Shown: piece by piece, positions 29,518 to 39,423 of the stretch
Layout of the letters: the number at the start of each line of letters is the position of its first letter
Position numbering within the stretch: position 1 is the first letter of the stretch
Made by a program: the position numbers and the translations under genes
Notes under the pieces: model-generated
The model's database searches: none
Told to the model about the DNA's origin: nothing
The model's input: the letters and a program-made list of their open reading frames with translations, nothing else
Source: Deltaproteobacteria bacterium
Lineage (GTDB): Bacteria; Desulfobacterota; Binatia; DP-6
Length of the DNA stretch: 50,243 bases
Reading direction: 5' to 3'
Assembly: GCA_005888095.1 (NCBI GenBank)
Contig: VBKF01000112.1
Coordinates: 1-50,243, forward strand

Positions 29518-30507
29518 TCAGGCGAGCAGGTCGCAGGCGGCGTGGGCGGCGCCGAGCCGGCCGGTCGCCGGGTCGAGCAGGACGCGGACGGGGATGTCGG
29601 TCATGAAGCCCACGTAGCGACCCTTCGCGGTGAAGCCGCGCATGAAGGGCCCGGCCACGAGCGGCAGCAGCTTCACGACCATGCCGCCGCCCACGAAGAC
29701 GCCGCCGACCGCCATGACGGTGAGCGCCAGGTTGCCGGCCTGCGCCCCGTAGAGGCCGAGGAGCATGCCGACGGCCTCGGCGCACACGGCGCACTCGCCG
29801 TGGAGGGCGGCCTCGCCGATCACGGCTCCAGGGTCGCCGGTCGCGACGCGCTCCCGGACGGCAGGGTCGACGGGACGCCCGAGCTCCTCGACCAGGAACG
29901 AGAAGATGGCGAACAGCCCGGGGCCCGAGACCGCGCGCTCGACGGAGACGTGCCCGGGGTGGCGGCGGCGGAGGAAGCAGGCCAGCGCCCATTCCTGGTC
30001 GTCCCGCGGCGCGAAGTCCGCGTGACCGCCTTCGGTGGCCGCGGCCCGGTAGCGAGTGCCATCCCAGGGGAGAAAGGCCTGGCCGAGGCCGGTGCCGGCG
30101 GCGATGACGGCACGGTTGCCCGGCCGCGGCTTGCCGGCGTTGAGCGTGTGGAACGCCTCGGGCGGCTGGAACGCCGTCCCGTAGGCGGTCGCCTCGAGGT
30201 CGTTCAGCAGGCGCACACGTTCGCACTGGACGACGCGCGCGAGGGCCGCGCCCTCGACGCGCCAGGGCAGGTTCGTCGTGGTCACCACGTCGCCCAGCAC
30301 GGGTCCGGGGATGCCGAACGCCGCGGCGGCCACGCGCACGCCGCTCGCGGAGACGAACTCGGCCAGCACGGCCTCGAGGCTCGGGTAGCGCGGGCTCGGG
30401 TACGTCTGCTGGCGCACCAGCGTCAGCTGCCGCGGCGGTTCGAACGCGTAGAGGGCGAGGTCGGTCTTCGTTCCGCCGACGTCGCCCGCCAGCACGTGAA
30501 GCGTCAT
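29518..30507 (-). CDS. glk: Glucokinase
   Basis: This 329-residue protein of the bacterial Glk family phosphorylates glucose with ATP to glucose 6-phosphate in the cytoplasm. The phosphate-binding motif GDVGGTKTDLALY is at 8-20. Further family segments are AAFGIPGPVLGDVVTTTNLP, LLNDLEATAYG, AAGTGLGQAFL and ATEGGHADFAPRDDQEW, where the Glu-Gly-Gly-His contacts sugar. The gene starts 5 bp after the stop of the transaldolase-isomerase gene, which supports co-transcription. The isomerase domain would use its product directly. Confidence 0.92.
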   Translation of the reverse strand: MTLHVLAGDVGGTKTDLALYAFEPPRQLTLVRQQTYPSPRYPSLEAVLAEFVSASGVRVAAAAFGIPGPVLGDVVTTTNLPWRVEGAALARVVQCERVRLLNDLEATAYGTAFQPPEAFHTLNAGKPRPGNRAVIAAGTGLGQAFLPWDGTRYRAAATEGGHADFAPRDDQEWALACFLRRRHPGHVSVERAVSGPGLFAIFSFLVEELGRPVDPAVRERVATGDPGAVIGEAALHGECAVCAEAVGMLLGLYGAQAGNLALTVMAVGGVFVGGGMVVKLLPLVAGPFMRGFTAKGRYVGFMTDIPVRVLLDPATGRLGAAHAACDLLA

Positions 30508-30512
30508 GCGCG

Positions 30513-33389
30513 TCAGGTGCCGGTCTGACGCGCCTTGCGCGGCGGCGGCCGACGCGCCCGTGGCCTGGCCGCGCCTCGCCGCACGGCCTGCACCGCGGCT
30601 TCGAGCCCCGCCTCGACGTCGCGGCCGAGGTGGACTGGCAGCACGCGCCGGCCGCGCGCGACGAGCGCCTCGTAGTCGCCGACCGCCTGGGCCCGCTCCA
30701 GCACGCCGAAGCTGTAGCCGGCGCCCGGAACCGGCTCGTCTGCCGGCTCGTCGGCGGAGAGCTGGACGACGACGGCCGTGGGCGGCCCGCCCTTGTGGAG
30801 CTGCCCGGTCGAGTGCAGGAAGCGCGGGCCGAAGCCGACGGTTGCCGCGACGCGGAAGCGGTCGCGGATGGCCGTACGGAGCTCGGCAAGGAGCTTCTCG
30901 CGTCGCGCCGTGCGTTCGACGTACGCCGTGAGGGCCACGTAGTCGGGCGGCCGGGCCGAGCGGAGATGGGCGACCAGCCGCGGGGCGAAGTCCGCCGCCT
31001 CCAGCGCCACGGCGCCCGGAAGGTCCGGCAGCCGGCCGGACGCCGCGTATTCCCCGAGGAGCCGCACGGTGTTGTCCTTCGCCAGCTGCACGTCTGGCTG
31101 GTCGAACGGATCGATCCCGAGCACCCAGGCGGCCGCCGCCGTCGCGATCTCCCAGCGCAGGAACTCGCCGCCGAGGTCGTACGCGTCGACGAGGCCGAGC
31201 GTGACCACGGGGTGCCCCGCGCGCGCCAGCGTCCGGACGGCGCGGTCGTGGCGTGGTCCGAGACGGAGGTAGACGAAGACGCGATCCTTCCCGTAGGCCG
31301 CCGGACGCCCGAGCGGCTCGCCGTCGACGGGGACGATCCCGGTGCCCTCCTTGCCGGTCGACTCGGCGATCAGCTGCTCTACCCAGGCGCCGAACGCTGC
31401 CACCCGCTCGGACGCGACGAGCGTGAGCTTGTCCCGCCCGGCACGGGCGAGCGCGCCGAGCGCGGCGCCGAGATGCAGGCCCGGGTTCTCACGCGCCGCG
31501 ACCGCGGGCCCGCAGGCGAGCCGCATGCGCCGGGCGCGGTCGAGAAGGCGGGAGAGGTCGATGCCGAGGAGGGCGGCCGGCACCAGCCCGACGTAGGACA
31601 GCGCCGAGTAGCGGCCGCCGACGTCGGGCGGGTTCAGGAAGATTCGCCGGAACCCCCGCTCGCCGGCCTCCTTCTCCAGCGAGGTGCCGGGGTCCGTGAT
31701 GGCCACGAAGTTCTCGCCCGCCCGGTCGCCCTTCGTCGCGCGCACCCGCTCCCAGAAGAACCGGAAGAACGCGTTCGGCTCGGTGGTCGTGCCCGACTTG
31801 GACGAGATCAGGTAGAGCGTGCGCGCCGGATCGCTCCACGCCGTGGCGCTGCGGACCGCGGCCGGGTCGGTGGAGTCGAGCACCGCGACGTCCGTCGAGC
31901 CGCTTGCGACGCCGAAGGCCCGGCGGAGCACCTCGGGGGCGAGCGACGAGCCGCCCATGCCGCAGACGAGCGCGCGCTCGAAGCCGTCGTGGCGCACCTC
32001 GGCGGCGAACGCCTCCAGCTCGGCGACGCGCGCCTCCATCCGCTCGACCAGGGCGAGCCAGCCGAAGCGGTCGGCAATCTCCGCCTGGTGCTTGGGGTCG
32101 TCCGCCTTCCACAAGGTGGGGTCCCGCTGCCAGAGTCGCGCGCCGACCCGCGCGGTGTCCATCTCCCGGACCGCTGCCTCGACCCGGCCGGCGGCGCGCC
32201 CCAGCGCGACGCCGCCGCGTTCGCTCACCAGCACCGCCTCGCGCCGCGCCGCCACCGTCGCGAGCAGTGCGTCGTAGGACTGGGCGAACGCCGCCACCCC
32301 TTCGACCTCGAGCCGCTCCGTCACGGCCTCCATGCTGATGCCCACCTGCGCGAGCCGCTCGAGGACGCGCTCCGCCTCGTCGACGCCTCGCTCGAGGCGC
32401 AGCTCGGGATGCCCGTGGTCCTTGTAGGCGGTGAGCGTGGCCGGGGGCATGGTGTCGACGGTGTCCGGCCCGATGAGCGCCTCGACGTAGTACGTGTCGG
32501 GGTAGGCCGGGTCCTTGGTCGAGGTGCTCGCCCACAGCGGCCGCTGCACGCGCGCGCCCGAGCGGGCGAGCGTGGTGAAGCGCTCGCTGCCGAACTTGCG
32601 GCGGAAGGCGGCGTAGGCGAGCTTGGCGTTGGCGATCGCGGCCTGCCCCCTGAGCGCCCCGAGCAGCGGCGTGGCCTCGCCGGCGCCGGCGCGGAGCTTC
32701 TCGTCGATCAGCCGGTCGACCGCCGTGTCGACGCGGCTCACGAAGAAGCTCGCCACCGAGGCGATCCGGTCGACGCGCTTGCCCGCGGTGAGGCGCCGGT
32801 CGAGGCCGCGGAGGTACGCCTCCATCACCGCGTCGTAGCGGGCGAGCGCGAAGATGAGCGTGACGTTGACGTTCAGCCCGTCGGCGATCGCTTGCTCGAT
32901 GGCGGGGATGCCGGCGCGCGTGGCCGGGATCTTGATCATCAGGTTCGGGCGGTTGACGGCTCGCCAGAGCCGGTGCGCCTCCCGCACGGTCACGTCGGTG
33001 TCGTGCGCGAAGCGGGGCGCCACCTCGAGGCTGACGAAGCCGTCGCGGCCGGCCGTCCGCTTGAAGACCGGCAGGAAGAGGTCGGCGGCCTCGCGGACGT
33101 CGCGGACGGCGAGCGCCTCGAATATCTGCTCGGCCGTCTTGCGCTTGGCGGCGAGGGCGCGCAGCTCCTCATCGTAGTCCGCGCTCGAAGCGATGGCCTG
33201 CTCGAAGATGGTGGGATTGGACGTGAGGCCGGTCACGTCGCCGTCGGCGATCATGCGGGCGAGCCGCCCGGACACGAGCAGCGCGCGGTGGATGTTGTCG
33301 TGCCACGGCGACAGCCCGAGCTTCTGCAGCTCGACGAGTGGGCTCGCCGCGGGTGCCGCCGCCTTCTGCCTCACCTTGCCCGTCCTCAT
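30513..33389 (-). CDS. Bifunctional transaldolase / glucose-6-phosphate isomerase
   Basis: This 958-residue fusion has two enzymes. Residues 15-375 are transaldolase: TSNPTIFEQAI, the Schiff-base Lys K153 in MIKIPATRAG, and RPLWASTSTKDPAYPDTYYV. Residues 430-930 are phosphoglucose isomerase: CGMGGSSLAPEV, YLISSKSGTTTEPNAF, and ESTGKEGTGIVPVDGEPLGR with the conserved Glu. It joins interconversion of sugar phosphates in the pentose phosphate network to glucose 6-phosphate/fructose 6-phosphate isomerisation in one chain. The fusion type is known in several bacterial groups. The ATG at 33389 has GAGGAG upstream that overlaps the end of the transketolase gene, 11 bp away. Confidence 0.93.
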   Translation of the reverse strand: MRTGKVRQKAAAPAASPLVELQKLGLSPWHDNIHRALLVSGRLARMIADGDVTGLTSNPTIFEQAIASSADYDEELRALAAKRKTAEQIFEALAVRDVREAADLFLPVFKRTAGRDGFVSLEVAPRFAHDTDVTVREAHRLWRAVNRPNLMIKIPATRAGIPAIEQAIADGLNVNVTLIFALARYDAVMEAYLRGLDRRLTAGKRVDRIASVASFFVSRVDTAVDRLIDEKLRAGAGEATPLLGALRGQAAIANAKLAYAAFRRKFGSERFTTLARSGARVQRPLWASTSTKDPAYPDTYYVEALIGPDTVDTMPPATLTAYKDHGHPELRLERGVDEAERVLERLAQVGISMEAVTERLEVEGVAAFAQSYDALLATVAARREAVLVSERGGVALGRAAGRVEAAVREMDTARVGARLWQRDPTLWKADDPKHQAEIADRFGWLALVERMEARVAELEAFAAEVRHDGFERALVCGMGGSSLAPEVLRRAFGVASGSTDVAVLDSTDPAAVRSATAWSDPARTLYLISSKSGTTTEPNAFFRFFWERVRATKGDRAGENFVAITDPGTSLEKEAGERGFRRIFLNPPDVGGRYSALSYVGLVPAALLGIDLSRLLDRARRMRLACGPAVAARENPGLHLGAALGALARAGRDKLTLVASERVAAFGAWVEQLIAESTGKEGTGIVPVDGEPLGRPAAYGKDRVFVYLRLGPRHDRAVRTLARAGHPVVTLGLVDAYDLGGEFLRWEIATAAAAWVLGIDPFDQPDVQLAKDNTVRLLGEYAASGRLPDLPGAVALEAADFAPRLVAHLRSARPPDYVALTAYVERTARREKLLAELRTAIRDRFRVAATVGFGPRFLHSTGQLHKGGPPTAVVVQLSADEPADEPVPGAGYSFGVLERAQAVGDYEALVARGRRVLPVHLGRDVEAGLEAAVQAVRRGAARPRARRPPPRKARQTGT

Positions 33390-33400
33390 CCGATTTCTCC

Positions 33401-35452
33401 TCACCGGGACACCAAGCCGAGCGCGCGCTCGGCGACGTTCTCGGCCGTGAAGCCGAAGGCGCGCATGACGTCGGCACCCGGCGCCGACGCGCCGAAGCGG
33501 TCGAGGGTGAGCGTCGCGCCGCGCGGGCCCACCCAGCGATGCCAGCCGAGCGAGACGCCGGTCTCCACGGCCAGCCGCGCGCCGACCGACGGCGGCAGCA
33601 CGCGGTCGCGGTAGTCCGCCGGCTGCTCGTCGAAGAGCTCCCAGCAGGGCATGGAGACCAGGCGCGCCTGGACGCCGTGGCGAGCGAGGAGCTGCTCGGC
33701 GGCGACGATGTGCTGGACCTCCGAGCCGGTGGCGATCAGGACGACGTCGAAACGCGACACGCCCGGGTTGAGCACGTAGGCGCCGCGCACCAGGCCGTCG
33801 GCCGGCGCGTACGCCGTACGGTCGAGGGTCGGCACGTTCTGCCGGGTGAGCGCGAGCGCCGTCGGGCGGTGGCGATTCGCGATCGCGACCCTCCAGGCCC
33901 ACGCGGTCTCGGCGGCGTCGCACGGCCGGATGAAGAGGAGCCCCGGGATGGCGCGCAGCGCGGCATAGTGCTCGACGGGCTGATGGGTCGGTCCGTCCTC
34001 CCCGAGGCCGATGCTGTCGTGCGTGTACACCCAGATCGTGCCGAGCTCCATCAGCGCCGACAACCGGAGCGCCGGACGCATGTAGTCCGAGAAGATGAGG
34101 AACGTCGAGCCGTAGGGAATCACGCCGCCGTGCGCCGCCATGCCGTTCACGGCCGCGCCCATCGCGTGCTCGCGGACGCCGAAGTGGAGGTTTCGGCCCT
34201 CGTAGCCCCACGGCCCGCCGATCGCGCCCTGGACGCCCTCGCGCGACGCAGCCGGGCTCTGGAAGTCGCCCGCGCCCTTGAGCCAGGTGAAGGTGGAGGG
34301 GTCCAGGTCGGCCGAGCCGCCGGCGAGCTCGGGCAGGCGCAGCGCGAGCGCCTGCAGCACGGCCTCCGATGCCTTGCGCGTCGCCATCCCCTTCGCGTCG
34401 GCGGGAAAGCTCGGCAGGTCCCGGTCCCATGCGGCCGGCAGGGCGCCGGTGATGCGCCGCTCGAACTCGGCCGCGAGGTCGGGAAACGCCGACCTGTAGG
34501 CCGCAAGCCTCTGGCTCCACTCCCGCTGGAGCTCCTCGCCACGAGGCACGGCGCGCCGGAAGTGCTCGAGCGCCTGCGGTGGGATGAGGAAGGATGGCTC
34601 GAGGGGCCAGCCGAGGTTCTGCTTCGCGGCGCGCAGCTCCTCCTCGCCGAGGGGCGAGCCGTGGACCTCGAAGGTGTCCTGCTTGTGCGGCGCGCCGTAG
34701 CCGATGTGGGTGCGGACGACGAGGAGGGACGGGCGCGCGCGCTCGCCGCGAGCCTGCTCGATGGCCTTCGCGACGGCGTCGATGTCGTTCCCGTCCGGGA
34801 CCCGCTCGACGTGCCAGCCGTATGCCGCGAAGCGCCCCGCCACGTCCTCGCTGAAGCAGATCGAGGTGCTGCCGGCGAGCGACACGCGGTTGTCGTCGTA
34901 GAGGACCACGAGCTTGCCGAGGCCGAGGTGCCCCGCCAGCGAGCACGCCTCGGCCCCCACGCCTTCCATGAGATCGCCGTCGCTGGCGAGCACGTAGGTG
35001 TGGTGGTCGACGATCGTGTGGCCGGGGCGGTTGAAGCGTGCGGCGAGGTGGGCCTCGGCGATGGCCATCCCGACGGCGTTGCCGAGCCCCTGACCGAGCG
35101 GACCCGTGGTCGTCTCGACGCCGGAGGTCAGGTGGCGCTCGGGATGGCCCGGGGTGCGGCTCCCGAGCCGCCGGAAGCTCTTGATCTCCTCGAGCGGTAG
35201 GTCGTAGCCGGTCAGGTGCAGGAGCGAGTAGAGCAGCATCGAGCCGTGCCCGGCCGAGAGGACGAAGCGGTCGCGGTCGGGCCATCGCGGGTCGGCCGGG
35301 TTGTGCGCCAGGAAGCGGGTCCAGAGCACGTACGCCATCGGCGCCGCGCCCATCGGCAGGCCGGGATGGCCCGAGTTGGCCTTCTGGACCGCGTCGGCCG
35401 ACAGGAACCGGATGGTATTGATCGACAGCGTATCGAGGGCGGACGCCGGCAT
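33401..35452 (-). CDS. tkt: Transketolase
   Basis: This 683-residue enzyme moves two-carbon ketol units between sugar phosphates with thiamine diphosphate and a divalent metal. N-terminal markers are [30 protein letters not shown] and the TPP/metal motif ASDGDLMEG (156-164). The pyrimidine-binding domain has [19 protein letters not shown], whose Glu activates the cofactor, and [18 protein letters not shown]. The length is typical. It is the first gene of an operon with the transaldolase-isomerase fusion and glucokinase, which together cover the non-oxidative pentose phosphate branch and entry of glucose. Confidence 0.95.
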   Translation of the reverse strand: MPASALDTLSINTIRFLSADAVQKANSGHPGLPMGAAPMAYVLWTRFLAHNPADPRWPDRDRFVLSAGHGSMLLYSLLHLTGYDLPLEEIKSFRRLGSRTPGHPERHLTSGVETTTGPLGQGLGNAVGMAIAEAHLAARFNRPGHTIVDHHTYVLASDGDLMEGVGAEACSLAGHLGLGKLVVLYDDNRVSLAGSTSICFSEDVAGRFAAYGWHVERVPDGNDIDAVAKAIEQARGERARPSLLVVRTHIGYGAPHKQDTFEVHGSPLGEEELRAAKQNLGWPLEPSFLIPPQALEHFRRAVPRGEELQREWSQRLAAYRSAFPDLAAEFERRITGALPAAWDRDLPSFPADAKGMATRKASEAVLQALALRLPELAGGSADLDPSTFTWLKGAGDFQSPAASREGVQGAIGGPWGYEGRNLHFGVREHAMGAAVNGMAAHGGVIPYGSTFLIFSDYMRPALRLSALMELGTIWVYTHDSIGLGEDGPTHQPVEHYAALRAIPGLLFIRPCDAAETAWAWRVAIANRHRPTALALTRQNVPTLDRTAYAPADGLVRGAYVLNPGVSRFDVVLIATGSEVQHIVAAEQLLARHGVQARLVSMPCWELFDEQPADYRDRVLPPSVGARLAVETGVSLGWHRWVGPRGATLTLDRFGASAPGADVMRAFGFTAENVAERALGLVSR

Positions 35453-35562
35453 CGCGCTGGGGGAGAACCGGGCCGCAGGGTAGAGCTTTCCGGGCCACCT
35501 GCCAAGCGCCGATCGCCCGACACTTGCGGGACGCCGGGGGCCCGCCTAGAAGACTTGCACGC

Positions 35563-36054
35563 ATGCCCTACGTCGACCGCCACCTGGCGCCGCAGGAACG
35601 CGTGGTGTTCCGCACCAGGCTGCATCCCGTCATCTTCGGCAACGCCGTCGGCTTTGCCGCCTTCGTGATCTTCGCGGCGACGATGATCATCCTCCACAAC
35701 GATCTCGCGCCGGCAACCGTCCGCCTCGTCTGCCTCGTCACGGCCGCCATCGCCGCGCTCGGCTTCGTGTCGCCGCTGGTGACCTGGCGGACCTCGGAGT
35801 TCGCGGTCACCGATCGGCGGGTGATGATCAAGGTGGGCCTCCTCTCCGTCCACACCGTGGAGCTGCTCAACCCGAAGGTCGAGGCGATCGGCGTCGACCA
35901 GACCCTCGCCGGCCGCCTCCTCGGCTACGGCACGCTCCGCATCACGGGCACGGGCGGGACCGTCGAGGCCTTTCCACGGGTGGCGCGGCCCGATGCCCTG
36001 CGCGACGCCGTCATGGGGCAGGTGGGCGTCTCCCCCGTGGCGCGCGCGCGGTAG
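35563..36054 (+). CDS. Bacterial PH-domain membrane protein
   Basis: This 163-residue protein has two hydrophobic segments (about residues 27-45 and 53-75), followed by a YdbS/bPH_2-type domain with [53 protein letters not shown] and the final [14 protein letters not shown]. The N-terminal [20 protein letters not shown] is typical of the family. It is an inner-membrane protein of unknown function. The ATG at 35563 lacks a clear ribosome binding site. Confidence 0.85.
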   Translation: MPYVDRHLAPQERVVFRTRLHPVIFGNAVGFAAFVIFAATMIILHNDLAPATVRLVCLVTAAIAALGFVSPLVTWRTSEFAVTDRRVMIKVGLLSVHTVELLNPKVEAIGVDQTLAGRLLGYGTLRITGTGGTVEAFPRVARPDALRDAVMGQVGVSPVARAR

Positions 36055-36132
36055 GCTGAATTAACACTCCCGGGGGCCCGTGCGGTCCTCGCGCGCTACG
36101 CGCGCTGCGGTCCTCCGATGCCCCCGGACCCC

Positions 36133-36169
36133 GTCGCTCGCGCGCGGCGAAGCCGCGCGCGGCTCCGAC
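36133..36169. terminator. Long GC palindrome between convergent genes
   Basis: A perfect 10-bp stem at 36139-36148 and 36152-36161 closes on a GAA loop, and GTCG/CGAC arms extend it outward to 36133-36169. It lies between the ends of the PH-domain gene and the OpgC-like gene and could stop transcription from both sides. There is no T-tract. It could instead be a copy of a REP-like element. Confidence 0.4.
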
Positions 36170-36181
36170 GTGCCCCTTCCA

Positions 36182-37318
36182 TCAGTGCTCGTGCGGGCGC
36201 AGCGCGGGGGGGACAGTTGCCGGCGTGGCGCGTGCCGGGATGGGATCGAGCAGGCGGGCGTCGACGAGCAGCACGACGCACATCACCAGCGGCGGCACGA
36301 GCGCGCCCGCGAGGAAACCGGTCGCCACCGGCAGTTGCCAGGAGCGCGGCCAGAAATCGAGGAGGCAGTTGCCGAGCGTGAAGGCGAAGAGCGAAGACCG
36401 CCCGAGGCAGAGGAAGGGCGCGAGCCGCGCGCTGTATGGCAGGCGCGGCGGCAGCAGGAGCGAGAGTCCGATGAGAAGCGTCGTCGCCTCGAGGAGCCCG
36501 AAGGCGTAGTAGCCGACGTGGTGGCTCGCCCGGAAGCGGAGCGTCAGGTAGCCGGCGAGGGCCTGCCGCGGCCCGAGCCCGACCATCACGGCGCAGGCCA
36601 CGGCCAGGGCGGCGAGAAAAACGATGGTCGCGGTCCGGTAGAAGACGGTCCAGCGCCGCGTCTCGCTTCCCGCCGAGAGACTCCAGCCGATGGTCATCCC
36701 GACCACGATGAGAGCCTGGCTGTGGAGGAGGCTGATCCAGGCGCGTCCCACCGGCCGTCCGACCAGCATCGCGGTCAGGTACGAGAGGTGACTCGACGGC
36801 GGCGGCCAGGCCACGCGGTCGAGCCAGAACACCGCCGCCCAGGGGACCAGGCCGACGACGACCGTTGGAACCAGGCCGCGGCGCCGTCGGAAGTCGAGCA
36901 GCGGGATCGCCAGCAGGAGAGCGAACGCGTAGAACTTGAGAATGTTCCCGTACTGCGAATCGCCGAGCGACAGGGCGGCGGCGACTCCGTGCAGCACGCC
37001 GCGCCGGCCGCCGAGCACGCTGGCCGCGACGGTGGCGAGGTAGGCGACGTAGCAGCTCCAGCTGCGGTGGAGCAGCCGGGTGCGCACCCGGGCGGCGCCG
37101 CCCTGCACGAGGCCGCGGTAGTAGACCATCTCGAGCATGGCGCCGAACAGCACGACGAAGGTCGGCGTGGCGGCGCTCGTGATCAGGCGAACGAGTCCCT
37201 GACCGAGCAGCGGGAGCCGATACCACGAGCCGAAGGTCGCGAGGCTGTGGATGTAGAGGGCGAGCGCCACGGCCAGGCCGCGGGCGGCGTCGACGAACAC
37301 GATCCGGCGCTCAGGCAT
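36182..37318 (-). CDS. OpgC-like polytopic membrane acyltransferase
   Basis: The ATG at 37318 gives 378 residues with about ten hydrophobic segments. The N-terminus, RRIVFVDAARGLAVALALYI, has the D-x-x-R-G-L motif of OpgC and acyltransferase-3-like proteins, followed by ATPTFVVLFGAMLEM and LHRSWSCYVAYLATV. OpgC adds succinyl groups to periplasmic glucans; the related function here is inferred. Later regions include GRSSLFAFTLGNCLLDFWPR. It diverges from the HTTM gene with a 112-bp gap, and the two may act together at the membrane. Confidence 0.75.
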   Translation of the reverse strand: MPERRIVFVDAARGLAVALALYIHSLATFGSWYRLPLLGQGLVRLITSAATPTFVVLFGAMLEMVYYRGLVQGGAARVRTRLLHRSWSCYVAYLATVAASVLGGRRGVLHGVAAALSLGDSQYGNILKFYAFALLLAIPLLDFRRRRGLVPTVVVGLVPWAAVFWLDRVAWPPPSSHLSYLTAMLVGRPVGRAWISLLHSQALIVVGMTIGWSLSAGSETRRWTVFYRTATIVFLAALAVACAVMVGLGPRQALAGYLTLRFRASHHVGYYAFGLLEATTLLIGLSLLLPPRLPYSARLAPFLCLGRSSLFAFTLGNCLLDFWPRSWQLPVATGFLAGALVPPLVMCVVLLVDARLLDPIPARATPATVPPALRPHEH

Positions 37319-37430
37319 GCCGCGCTTGCGACCCCGTCCCGCGGTTTCTAAGGCGGGCGCGAAACCGCCGTCAAGCGAAAAATGCCCGTCAGTGGATGGA
37401 GCCGGGCCGGGGCGACTAGACTCCGTGCCG

Positions 37431-38873
37431 ATGGGCGATCGGCTCGCGGAGCGCGCAGCCTTCTGGTGGCTTCTCCTGCCCATCGTCTTCGGGCTTCTCC
37501 TCCGCGCTCTCCGCCGGCCGGCCTTCTTCCACCGCTACGTCGGGGAGGCCACGCCCGCCTCGCTCGCCGCCATCCGCGTCCTCACCTGCGCCATCCTCCT
37601 GGCGCACGTCATGGTCGAGGACCTGGCCAGCACGGCATGGCTGCCGCGACGGCTGGTCGAGCCCATGGGGGTGCTCCAGCTGCTCTACGCCCTGCCGATC
37701 GGATTCCGCGGCTTCCTCGCCAGCCCCGCCGCGCTGTCCGTGTTCAAGGCGGTGACCGCCGCGCTCCTGCTGGCCGGAGCCGCTGGCTGGCGCGCTCGCG
37801 CCACGCTGCCGCTCGCGGCGCTCGGCTACCTCATCTTCGGCGGCATCCTGCGCCAGTACTCGGCCTTCTACCACGCGGGCCTCGTCCCGCTCTACGTGCT
37901 CGCCGTGCTTGTCTTCACACCCTGCGTGGATGCCTGGTCGATCGACCGCCGGCGGCGCGCGTCGCGCGGGCTTCCCGTTCCGGAGCCCGGGAGGCCGGCA
38001 GCCGTCTACGGCTGGTCACGGTACGCCTGCTGGACCGTCGTCGCGCTCGCCTACGCGGCGTCGGGGCTGAGCAAGCTCCGCAACGGCGGCCTCCACTGGT
38101 GGGACGCCGCGAACGTCCGGGCGATCTACTACCGCACGAGCCTGAACCCGATGCACTTTGACTGGGGGCTCTCGCTGCGACTCGTGCAGGCTCCCGACGC
38201 GCTCTTCGCGTTGCTCGGCCTGGCGTCCGTGGCCCTCGAGGTGGGTTTCCTGGCGGTGCTCTTCTGGCGCCCGGCGCGGCGCGTCCTGCCGCTCCTGATG
38301 ATCCTCTTCCACGTGGCGGTCCTCTTCCTCGAGAACCTGCTGTTCCTCGATCTCGTCGTCCTGCAGGCGATCTTCTTCGACTTCGCCGAGCCGGGTGGGC
38401 TGCTCGGTCCGGGAAGAGCCGCGGGCGAGCCGCGACCACCAGCAGGGCAGGGCGGTCTCCGCCACCCCGCGCTCGTCGCCGCGGCGGCGAGCGTCGTCGT
38501 GTGCGCGTGGATCACGCGGATCGAGTTCTACCCGCTGACCGCGATGCAGATGTTCTCCTGGCGCGACCGATCGGGGGTGGTGGAGTACTACAAGGTGCTG
38601 GCGCAGCGCCGGTCGGGGGCCGTCGATCCGGCCGCCCTCCGGCACTGCACCTATCGCACCTTCGCCATCACGCCCGTCGTGAAAAAGGCCTTTGACCCCG
38701 CCGGGCAGGCGATCTGCCGCGAGTACCTCGCGATGTGCGCCGCGAGGGGGAACCGGCGCGCCGCCGATCCCATCGCACGCTTCGAGATCCAGCGCTGGCG
38801 CTGGGATCTGCGCCACGATCGCGCCGGGGAGCACGTGACCCTCGTCGACCGGTACGTGCAGGACGTGCCGTGA
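37431..38873 (+). CDS. HTTM-domain (vitamin K-dependent carboxylase-like) membrane protein
   Basis: The ATG at 37431 gives 480 residues. Residues 15-320 hold some nine membrane segments with HTTM-type features: ATPASLAAIRVLTCAILLAH, GGILRQYSAFYHAGLVPLYV, AYAASGLSKLRNGGLHWWDA and LLMILFHVAVLFLENLLFLD. A soluble C-terminal part from about 370 begins FYPLTAMQMFSWRDRSG. Members are integral membrane proteins of mostly unknown function, distantly related to gamma-glutamyl carboxylase. The carboxylase activity itself should not be assumed. Confidence 0.75.
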   Translation: MGDRLAERAAFWWLLLPIVFGLLLRALRRPAFFHRYVGEATPASLAAIRVLTCAILLAHVMVEDLASTAWLPRRLVEPMGVLQLLYALPIGFRGFLASPAALSVFKAVTAALLLAGAAGWRARATLPLAALGYLIFGGILRQYSAFYHAGLVPLYVLAVLVFTPCVDAWSIDRRRRASRGLPVPEPGRPAAVYGWSRYACWTVVALAYAASGLSKLRNGGLHWWDAANVRAIYYRTSLNPMHFDWGLSLRLVQAPDALFALLGLASVALEVGFLAVLFWRPARRVLPLLMILFHVAVLFLENLLFLDLVVLQAIFFDFAEPGGLLGPGRAAGEPRPPAGQGGLRHPALVAAAASVVVCAWITRIEFYPLTAMQMFSWRDRSGVVEYYKVLAQRRSGAVDPAALRHCTYRTFAITPVVKKAFDPAGQAICREYLAMCAARGNRRAADPIARFEIQRWRWDLRHDRAGEHVTLVDRYVQDVP

Positions 38874-38907
38874 GGCGCTCGGGCGCTGGCTGGGGTCAGC
38901 GGCTCGC

Positions 38908-39363
38908 CTACTGCCAGGTGAGCCGCGGGCAGACCGGAGGCTCGGGGGCCTCGGGACACGGGAAGACGTCGGCAGGGAGCACCCGCCGTGTCTCGGCCCA
39001 CGCGGCGTCCCCCGGCACGAAGACGGTGCAGACCTCGTCCGCGAACGTGTAGCAGTCGGGTGCTCCCGGGGCGTAGCCGAGGTGGCCCCGGCAGTAGTCG
39101 ACGAAGCCGACGGCGAGCCCGCGGAAGGGGTGCGCGTCGAGCCAGCAGTCGGTCACGATGACCGCCGGCTGGCCGGCGACGGGGCGGCGGGCCGGAGGGG
39201 CCGGACCCGGACGAGCGGCCGGCGCCGGGGAGGGGCGGGGGGGCGGCGCCGGTGGATGCCGGGAAGCGGGCTTCGGCTGGGGGTGATGCTCGGCGGCCGC
39301 GGCCGCGCCGAGGACCAGCATGCCGGCGAGCGGCAGCACGAGGAGCAGTCCGGGGCGCTTCAC
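38908..39363 (-). CDS. Secreted Pro-rich, Cys-containing protein
   Basis: This 151-residue protein has a signal peptide (LLLVLPLAGMLVLGAAAAA), a Pro/Ala-rich spacer at about 27-65, and a small C-terminal domain with six Cys (TDCWLDAHPF, DYCRGHLGY, DCYTF, EVCTVF, FPCPEA and PVCPRL). The spacer and paired cysteines suggest an extracytoplasmic, disulfide-bonded domain held off the membrane or wall. I recognise no family. It lies between the HTTM gene and the DUF779 gene with no functional clue. Confidence 0.65.
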   Translation of the reverse strand: MKRPGLLLVLPLAGMLVLGAAAAAEHHPQPKPASRHPPAPPPRPSPAPAARPGPAPPARRPVAGQPAVIVTDCWLDAHPFRGLAVGFVDYCRGHLGYAPGAPDCYTFADEVCTVFVPGDAAWAETRRVLPADVFPCPEAPEPPVCPRLTWQ

Positions 39364-39423
39364 GGCGCCCGCGGCAACACGCGAGTGCGGCGGACGTTAC
39401 GCGGCCGCGGCGAGCGTGCTCGC

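Noticed and set aside
30630-35200. Long plus-strand frames of 994 and 620 codons
   Set aside because: They are antisense to the transaldolase-isomerase and transketolase genes, which have full catalytic motifs.
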